Positions 56,444 to 64,000 of a stretch of 64,000 nt of DNA are shown here, piece by piece. Every line of letters starts with the position of its first letter. Position 1 is the stretch's first letter. The notes beneath the pieces were generated by a model. The model was given only the letters and a program-made list of their open reading frames with translations, did not search any database and had not been told where the DNA came from. The stretch covers positions 2,090,972 to 2,154,971 of the forward strand of contig CM067077.1 in NCBI GenBank assembly GCA_033980235.1. Direction: 5' to 3'. Position numbers and translations under genes: made by a program. The stretch is from Diadema setosum (Eukaryota > Echinodermata > Echinoidea > Diadematoida > Diadematidae).

Positions 56444-57406
56444 ACCCCAAATCTGTTCCTGGAATGCACCCATAATGATATGCTTTTCTTGTAGAAAGGT
56501 GCAAAATTTTCCCTACCTCTTCAGTAGCCCTGGTTCCAGTTGATGGTATTGAAAATTGGTGCTGCTAGAAAATTAATCAGTGCCTTAATATGCATCTTGC
56601 TGTGAGATCAGGCTTTGAAATTCTTCATGTCACATTCAAGAGCAGCTGCAAAACTCTCAGTATTCATTATATTCTCAATACCTCTGCAATATCAAAATTG
56701 AATGAAATGTGTCATTTTTTTGTTTTTGTGGGTTTTTTATTTCAATATCATGAATACAATTGTATTTTTATTGATGAAACATGTGCGGCAGTAAAACAGA
56801 CTGAAAGTGTGTTTTGTGTTATAATGGAAAGATACGATTTGATCAGATAGACTAGATATTTAGTCTTGTACCTCATTTATTTAGTCTTGATTACCGGTAC
56901 CTCATTTGGTTTCTAACTAGGAAATTGATTTGGAAGTTGTGTGGGGATTTTCATGTGAGATATATTATCAGAACACATTTTGTGACTGATATTTCTCCAG
57001 AGTTTTGTGCAAAGTCTTTACCTGTTGAAAGCTACTATATCATCGCATGTCAAATTGTCCTAGAGGCCTAGGGATATCCTAGGGATATAGCAAGAACCAT
57101 TTTTTTTTTAAATAACAGAGTTATTACAGTTGTAGGCAGTCTCAATTTGTATGCATGTGTTTTTGTATTTGATTGGAACACATGTAACATGCCTGCAGTG
57201 AATAAGCTTTGAGTCACTACAAATGCTATTTACAGAAAATTGCTTAGAAGTATTGTACATGTAGATAACCAAATAGACTAAAATGATTGTATAGCATGGT
57301 GCATTAACATAAACAGTAACCATTGGAAGTGGCCACTAACAAAACATTTGTGCATACACTTCAAAATGCCGTGATATTTTGGCTTGGCCTGTGTGACATG
57401 TGTTGG
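56444..57406. other. Intergenic, nothing recognised
   Basis: AT-rich, with no frame or repeat that I can support. Confidence 0.4.
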
Positions 57407-57446
57407 GTTAACACAGGGAGGTTTTTCTCTCACCTCCCTGGTTAAC
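57407..57446. repeat. Hairpin GTTAACACAGGGAGGT / ACCTCCCTGGTTAAC
   Basis: A near-perfect 15-bp stem around a short pyrimidine-rich loop. CCAGGGAGGT words recur at about 50,492 and 51,431 (CCAGGGAGGTCCCTGG), suggesting a small palindromic repeat family. Confidence 0.55.
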
Positions 57447-57589
57447 ATCAGTCATTTAATCTACCCCAGTATTTTGTGGTTGAGGATCACGTTGTGTATG
57501 GTTTTCTATTAGCTGGTTACCATTTCACTGCTTGTATTTCTTGTCATTTTCAGATCATTTCTATTTCTGGGGATTAATGATGCCACATG

Positions 57590-58256
57590 TCTTTCATGTG
57601 ATATCCAACATCCAAGTTGTCAGGGTCCGAGTTGGTCGATGGCGATGGTGGTTGAGTTGTTATGCCTCTTCTTGAGATTTTGTTTGGGGAATTAGGTCTG
57701 TGGTGAGACTGTGGGGTGTGTTGCTGACCAACAGGCAGAGATTCTTTAAAAAAGTCACAAGAAAGTTAAATAGTTCAGGTGAAGACGCCTAGTTTTCACT
57801 TTACCATTTTCTGGTGCTACAGCATCTCATACAATTGTATGCTCTCATCTCATCTTTCTGGGTTTGGACAACACAGAACGCATCTTCCCAATACCCATAT
57901 ATTTTTCAAGAGCCACTTGCTGGAGCTGAATTTGCCACCAGAAGTCTGTTGTGTGGGGACAGTATTGAACTGTGAACTTTCTGCTCATAGAGCTGTTTGT
58001 TCCACTTTGTTTGCATCTGTCTCCTGTTCTCACCATTTTGCAATGTACTCCTAGTTGTTTTTAGGGGCATTTTTGTTGTTCGTTGTTCTCCAACCCAAAG
58101 ACAAGGTCAACAGGGAGGCAGGGTGTTTGTCTATACACAAGCAAAAAAGGTTAATATCCTGTGGCAGAATGTTGACAGCAGTTGTAAGCATGGACAACTT
58201 ATTTTACATGTTATTTCCAGTGGGACTTCCCTGTCTCTGTTGTTATCCGCAGCATC

Positions 58257-58287
<31 letters not shown>

Positions 58288-59240
58288 ATTATGTTCATTC
58301 TTTAGATCTTTCAATTTCCGTTGGGATGGCGTGGTGTCATTTGTGAATGGGCAATTGCACTACGCTGGCAGAACCGCGCAAAGAACATGTATTCAGATTC
58401 CTGTCCCTGGTCACAATGGATTTTTTTTTTTCAGTAGTCTGAATTGAAGGACATAATCATTGCATAGCGTGTCAAACATGGATTTCCCTGCTCTTGTTTG
58501 TCATTGGATAAGCTTGGGCAAGTCTGATAAAACGATCAACAATTATCAAAAAATACTTGTAGTATCCTAGGTGCTTCTCTCAAGATAAAGGAAATCTAGT
58601 GACACAAGTTTTAATGGTTGTACCATGGTAATTGAGTTTAGTGGTGCCTGCCTGTTCCAGGTCGGCTTCTTGTCTTTTGGGGCAAGTACACATGCAGGTG
58701 ATATACTTTTCTACATCTCGCTGCACGTACATGTATGGCCAAGAGAATCGGTCTCTGAAGAGCCACAGAGCTTGTTCAGCCTCCTGGTTCCCTAGGTCAT
58801 CATGCAGTTAACATATAGTACCAGGCTGTGATAGACCCTTGGTAGACGTAGAAGCATTCATTGTCAAGTTTTCAGAGCTTTCCAGGGTAGAACTGTGGAG
58901 ATGTATCCATAGGAATATCGCATTGATGATGCCCTCCACAAGCTCCCTCCCTGCCAGTGTAAGCCTTCACCTGTCCAGCATATAACTACCTCATGAGACT
59001 TGTATAGGTGATTCTGTCCTTCTGCCCTGATTCCCTAATTTGGCCCAAGATCTTGAAGTCCCTCTTCGTTAGAGTAGTCAGGACAGATAGTGGGACTTTG
59101 TCTTACCTTTACTTCATCACCTGAGGAGATGCTTCTAGTGTCTGGGCAATTCCAAGGAACTGCGCCAATAACTACCTGGGTCCCGTTGCATAAATCTTTT
59201 TTAGCAACCTTGAAAAATTCAGGTTGGTATTTGCCCAACC
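57590..59240 (-). pseudogene. Decayed Ty3/Gypsy integrase
   Basis: Read on the minus strand with frameshifts, this gives an integrase in order: a PWNCPDTRSI segment (about 59,150), the zinc domain (LHDDLGNQEAEQALWLF near 58,800), core Asp in LVSLDFLYL (about 58,595) and FLIIVDRFIRLAQAYP, second core Asp in a DQGQE-like box (about 58,407), then AHSQMTPRHPNGN. A 29-base A-run (58,257-58,285) breaks it, after which come a LPVDLVFGLENN-like stretch and a YGYWED C-terminal motif. It resembles conventional Gypsy elements rather than the two Gmr1-like ones. No LTRs were found and it is non-functional. Confidence 0.65.
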
Positions 59241-59353
59241 TGAATTTTTTAAGGTTGCTAACCTAAGAAGGTAAAATCCGTTGCATAAAAACTCTGGTTG
59301 GGAGCTTCCAACCGGAAAAAAATTCGGTTGGAGTTTTATGCAACGGGCTCCAG
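59176..59353. mobile_element. Foldback MITE with CCCGTTGCATAAA ends
   Basis: Ends GGGTCCCGTTGCATAAA and TTTTATGCAACGGGCTCC. Inside, 59,203-59,227 and 59,235-59,259 are complementary at 24 of 25 positions with a 7-base loop, and a second GGTTGG-GAGCTT-CCAACC hairpin follows at about 59,297. It sits in the 5' part of the decayed integrase. A GGGTCCCGTTGCAA word near 61,374 may be another end of this family. Confidence 0.7.
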
Positions 59354-59482
59354 TAGGTGGAGCCCTTGGTTATGGTTGCTAGGGTCTGATGCCATTTTAA
59401 GGTGTTGGTAGCTGATGTGTGATTTGGGCTGCTCTGTGGCTACAGAATCAAGTCCATGATAATGCTATGTCGCATAGGGTCT

Positions 59483-59579
59483 TTAACCTGTTTATCAAAG
59501 GCTAGTCCCGAGAATACTCAAGCAGGTGTCTATGGGAAGTGCATGTTGTAGCAAGATCAGCCTGCCCTCAGTGGGTTAA
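59483..59579. mobile_element. piggyBac-like MITE, diverged copy
   Basis: TTAA-bounded, with TTAACCTGTT at the left, CAGTGGGTTAA at the right and an AGCAGGTGTCTATGGGAA core. It is a diverged relative of 61,534-61,626. Confidence 0.55.
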
Positions 59580-59659
59580 AGCAATCTGTTTGCCCCATGT
59601 GACATCCTGGCAGTGTCGCCAGATGTAATACTCATCCCTTAGTGGCATGGGTTTTCTAA

Positions 59660-61370
59660 GAAACTATAGACTCAAGAACAGAGCAGGTGAGATGATACAT
59701 GTATGCAGATTGTGTGGCAAAGTCTTGTATGACATTGTCATCACTCCTCTGCCTACAAGTCTTTCCTTCCAAGACTCTTCCACTTTTGTGTTAGTGGTGA
59801 GAGAATAATTTTAACCCTTGTTAGCTATCCTTCTGAAGTGGTCTGTGCATCCCCCCCCCCACCCCCACCTCCACACACACACACAAAGTAATATGCACTG
59901 TATACACTGTATTTATTACTCAGTTTAAAAGGGGGATGGGAAGTAAGGAGCGTAATTTCCTTTAATAGGGTCTCACATTTGTAGCCCTGTTCCTGTTTCC
60001 TATTAATACAGGTAGCTCTTGACTACATGCATACCTGCTTCATTTCCTGTAGGCGTATGCAACATTCAATATAAACTGAAATTGTAACTATCAGTATTAT
60101 ACTGGTACAGCTGTAGTTTACTGGTAGTACACAAATTTGATTATATGTGTCAACTGTAAAGTACTTTTAACGTACAGTAATTATTTTCATAAGAAATCGT
60201 AAATGAGCTTGTGGCCAGTTGTCAAACTATTTGTTTTCTGTGGTATGCCAATGTGCAATTTCCCCTTCATCGTAATGCATTCTTTTACTTTGACATGTGA
60301 TACTAGTGTGTATATATTCAGCTAGAAACTATATCTTGGAGTTATGAACAACCAGACACTTTTATTCATGTAACCTGTAACAGCATTTTACACATTGAGG
60401 AAAGAATTGTTTTGTTCCCTTCACTTTGAAAAAAAAAAAAAAAAAAGTTAAAAGGCGATTTGAAGTTGAAGAAATTTGAGAGGGAGCATAAACCCACCTA
60501 TTTCAGGTATTTTCCTCAGAATTGGTGATGGATTAGCTTTCACTCTATTATATGTGGAGTATTTAAAAAACAACAACAAAGTGTTCAGGGTCATTTGGCC
60601 TACCGTAAAAGCTCAGGGACTGTTTAGTCAGTACACACTTGATTTAGTTTGGGCCGTCTGCTGGTTGTGAAGGCAAGAATACAAACCACATGATACATCA
60701 GTTTTGTCTTTCTTTTAGAGAAAAAATGAGTTTTATATTGGTAAAACTACCACTATGTCATAACCAGCGTACATTAATACACTGACAGTGTTGTATTTTG
60801 CATGAGAGGAATATGTCACATTGAATTCTGCAAACAGGAAGATGCTAATTTCTGAAGACATTTATTTTATCCAAAGAGAGAGATTATGATTGCATCAGTG
60901 GTGTAGGAAAACCCCACTACAGTATGTCCCCCACCAAAAAGAAAAATAATAATACTATAAAAAGAAATAATAAATAGATAAGAATACAAATGCATTTCTG
61001 CATTTATAACTTTCAATATGATTAAACTGTCTGAATGAACTTCAGGGTCTTCTTACTTACAGTTTGCAGAAAACCCCATTCAATTAGGTTAAAGAGAAAT
61101 TTGGATTGTTGTCAAGCACGTCATGGGTTTGTTTATTCCAAGTTAAATACTTGGATGCTCTTGGAACTGCATAATGGAATGTGTGAAGACAATGGACAGA
61201 ACTTGGAGGGCAGGGATTCCTGACATGCTCTACAAAGATCCTCATTTCTCCTTGACCACAGAAGTAAATTTGATGGTTTTTTCTGTAAGATGTGGATAAT
61301 AGTTATAATTTCATACTCTGAAATTGTATTTGGATTGACTCACGACTGTATTTTCAAAGTTATTATTGCA
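59660..61370. other. Intergenic, nothing recognised
   Basis: It contains a C-rich/CA run near 59,851-59,884, an A-run near 60,430 and AT-rich sequence. No supported gene. Confidence 0.4.
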
Positions 61371-61533
61371 GAGGGTCCCGTTGCAATTTTTTTTTTTTTT
61401 TTTTTTGGGGGGGGGGGACATATGGTATAGCAATTTTCCTGGGACCACCAATTTTTCCTTGGTATAACTGATATGTGTACCTTGTTTTATACGTACTAAA
61501 AAATAGAGGCCACCTAGATAGAGTGCTGTATAA

Positions 61534-61626
61534 TTAACCCGTTGAGGACGAGTCCCGAGTATACTCGGGCAGGTGTCTATGGGAAATGCGTGTTGTAGCA
61601 AACTCAGTCCGTCCTCAACGGGTTAA
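61534..61626. mobile_element. piggyBac-like 93-bp MITE
   Basis: Perfect 17-bp inverted ends, TTAACCCGTTGAGGACG and CGTCCTCAACGGGTTAA. The outer TTAA and CCC/GGG termini fit a piggyBac target duplication and ends. An inner palindrome CCCGAGTATACTCGGG lies at about 61,553-61,568. Non-coding and able to fold into one hairpin. Confidence 0.7.
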
Positions 61627-62060
61627 GACCAGCAAATTTGCCTCATTAAAAGTGGTACTCATTGTAAGTGAGCTTGTTATAATGGGTTTCCCTATACACT
61701 TTATCACTGTTGTGCACCCTTTTGAGGTAGAGTGTGTGTGCATGTGGCACTTTCAGACACTTTCATTGAAATAATTATGCATTTGATGTACATGTATTTA
61801 TACATCTTTAGGGAACTGCAGTGCAATTTTCTATAATGTGATGTACCAGGATGCTGTGTTTCATACTAACAGGAATCAAGTGATTATAGAAATAATAAAA
61901 TTGAAGAAATTATTCTCTTTTAATGTTGCAGTGCATGTACTTCATCAGACTTTGGAATGTGATGAGATGTATGAAATGATGAAGAAAAATAATGCTGTGT
62001 GTGCTCAGTGGCATTAGTCTCAACCATTTATTTGATGAGACAAACCAAATTGAAATTTCT

Positions 62061-62279
62061 TGTTGACAGTTGAGCAAGGACAACTCTTCTATTTGAAAGT
62101 CATGTGCTGCATCTTACTACGCTGCAATGATTTGTAAATGCAATTTCCGTATGAGACATTTACGGTATTTGATTTCATGTCGAAAAAAGAAAAAAAAGAA
62201 AAATGGGTGGAAATTGTGTGTTGATCAATGGATGATTAGTTATGTATGAATATACATAAGAAAATAAAATAAATTACAA

Positions 62280-62325
<46 letters not shown>

Positions 62326-62680
62326 ACATATATACACATAATATACATATATAATATAGACATGTATATGTGTGTATACATCATACATAATGTAGAATGT
62401 AATATAATGTAAATATATAATATGATATATATGTATATATATATATATTTCTTGTCGACAATATATAGCAAGGACAACTCTTTTATTTGAAAGTCACATG
62501 CTGCATATATTGCTACCCTGCAATGATTATGTAAATGCAATTCTCATATGGTGAGACATTTATGGTATTTGATTTCATGTCAAAAAAAAAAGAAAATTGG
62601 GTGGAGATTGTGTGTTGTTCAGTGGAAGATTTGTTATGTAGGAATATACATAAAAAATAAGAAATTACAACTGTATACAT
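62061..62680. repeat. ~390-bp tandem duplication with TA microsatellites
   Basis: About 220 bp at 62,061-62,283 (AGCAAGGACAACTCTT start) recurs at 62,472-62,676. Each copy ends in ACAACTGTATA and is followed by AT-rich microsatellite DNA. It is a local tandem duplication and codes for nothing. Confidence 0.7.
62283..62312. repeat. (TA)n microsatellite
   Basis: An alternating TA run followed by ATACATATA-type variants to about 62,450. Confidence 0.9.
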
Positions 62681-62814
62681 GTATAATTATATATATATAT
62701 CATATATTATATAATGTACATTATATTACATTCTACATTATATGTATGATGTGTACACACATAAATGTATATGTACATGTATATGTATACATATGTATAT
62801 ATGTGTGTATATAC

Positions 62815-62820
<6 letters not shown>

Positions 62821-62868
<48 letters not shown>
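62821..62868. repeat. (TA)n microsatellite
   Basis: An uninterrupted TA run of about 44 bases. Confidence 0.9.
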
Positions 62869-62872
<4 letters not shown>

Positions 62873-63046
62873 CAGTATGATATCGGATACATATGTATAA
62901 TTATTGTAATCATCATACAGATGACTGCAGTCAGTGTCCGTTATTACAAAGTCCTCTTCGGGACTGGACCTGCAGTTTTCTTTTGTTATATATATCACAA
63001 TTTTGTTACAGCTGAAGTAGTGAGCTTCAGTAAAAGATTAAGTATA

Positions 63047-63052
<6 letters not shown>

Positions 63053-63094
<42 letters not shown>
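63053..63094. repeat. (TA)n microsatellite
   Basis: A third TA run. Tyr/Ile-rich frames through these runs are artefacts. Confidence 0.9.
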
Positions 63095-63096
<2 letters not shown>

Positions 63097-63663
63097 CAAT
63101 CATATAATCTATAAAATATGAATATGTATATACGAGTATATGGTAGCTTTTGGGAGACATGGTCAAAATTACTTTATAAAGAAGATGCACTACATTAGGG
63201 TCCCTTTAGGGAGACAATTTGTGTCTACCTAAAGCTGATTCACTTAAGAAATATTACATGTATTATAACATACATAATACATGCCTAGATACAATGCATT
63301 TTAAGATCAATTAAGATCGATTACTACAATCATAAGTTAGTTAACCATGTTATAATTTTGGTGAAGAAATTGCTTTTTTTAGGAAGGAAAAATAAGACAC
63401 CCCCAACGGAATATTTCATTAAAAGGTCTATAGAGCAGGATAGGTTAGAAGAAGAAAAATTAGCAGTTATACGTAATACGTTGTCAATACATTTACAAAA
63501 GTGGGAAAACTGGAAAAAGAATTGAGAATTTGCTTTACGTTTATTTAACAGAGTATGGTCTGCCGCACATCCACCGGGAAATGCCTTTTCCACGCACTCG
63601 TATTAAGTGTTATAATGTAAGTCAGGACACACAGGTTTCAGTTGCTTTTGAGGTTTGTTGTGA

Positions 63664-63757
63664 TGGGGGTTCTGGAAGGGGGAGGGGGGATGGGGTGGGG
63701 TAGTAAGAGGGAGAATGGACGGGGGTATTGAGTAGGGGGGGTGGCGAGGGGGGTTGT
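63664..63757 (+). repeat. G-rich tract with G-quadruplex potential
   Basis: Multiple runs of 4-7 guanines in about 94 bases (for example GGAAGGGGGAGGGGGGATGG). The first 40 bases alone hold five runs of at least four G, enough for an intramolecular quadruplex. Confidence 0.7.
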
Positions 63758-64000
63758 TTTTGTTTTGTTTTTTAACAAAAAACTTCAATCAATGGATATT
63801 GATATTTTAGTTTGGATTGCATGAAAGCTGAAAAGAAATATTTTTGGGGTAAGTGATTCAGTTAATAGAATTTATTATGTAATGAAAGAAAAAAAAATTG
63901 TTAAGAGATTGAGGAATTAGTAATGTAAAACTAGAAAAGAAGAGATGTTTATATGGATTGTATATATTGATTGTGAAAAAAAATGTACCAGAGTGTATCA

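Noticed and set aside
62274..63121. Tyr/Ile-rich frames
   Set aside because: Translations of TA microsatellites.

Overview
The window is animal genomic DNA, most likely from a marine invertebrate deuterostome and plausibly an echinoderm. It has long intergenic stretches, GT-AG introns, many MITE-like elements and microsatellites. It also carries two LTR retrotransposons whose integrase lies upstream of the reverse transcriptase, the domain order of the Gmr1-like Ty3/Gypsy group described from deuterostomes. The taxon is inferred from these traits, not from a diagnostic gene.

Layout. From 1 to about 3,400 there are dispersed repeats and a decayed, internally duplicated non-LTR reverse transcriptase. 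From about 3,405 to 44,229 there is a head-to-tail array of three copies of an 8.4-8.7 kb unit: copy 1 at 3,405-11,850, copy 2 at 11,851-28,976 and copy 3 at 28,977-44,229. Each unit holds the 3' half of the reverse transcriptase remnant, one intact intronless gene for a 337-residue protein with two BTB/T1 (KCTD-type) domains, a 155-bp MITE and two elements rich in AGGTCA half-sites. Copy 2 is split by an 8,466-bp minus-strand LTR retrotransposon (17,401-25,866). Copy 3 is split by a 6,591-bp plus-strand LTR retrotransposon (35,713-42,303). Both have LTR pairs that look identical and clear target-site duplications, so both are young. The second lacks the integrase catalytic core but keeps an open gag-pol frame.

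From 44,230 to 50,600 there is no recognised host gene. This stretch holds a hAT-like MITE nested in another MITE, and a 3.1-kb element with inverted ends around a roughly 187-bp tandem repeat with dimeric higher-order structure. From 51,096 to 55,003 lies the one clearly recognised conserved host gene, the sigma-1 receptor (SIGMAR1): four exons, three phase-1 introns, 211 residues. From 55,500 to the end there are MITEs, a decayed Ty3/Gypsy integrase on the minus strand, TTAA-flanked palindromic elements, TA microsatellites and a G-rich tract.

How the parts relate. The array looks like a duplication followed by unequal crossing-over: the middle copy matches copy 3 on its left side and copy 1 on its right side. 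The retrotransposons arrived after the copies existed, since each is present in only one. SIGMAR1 is unrelated in function; its introns have picked up repeats. All identities were judged by eye, not computed.
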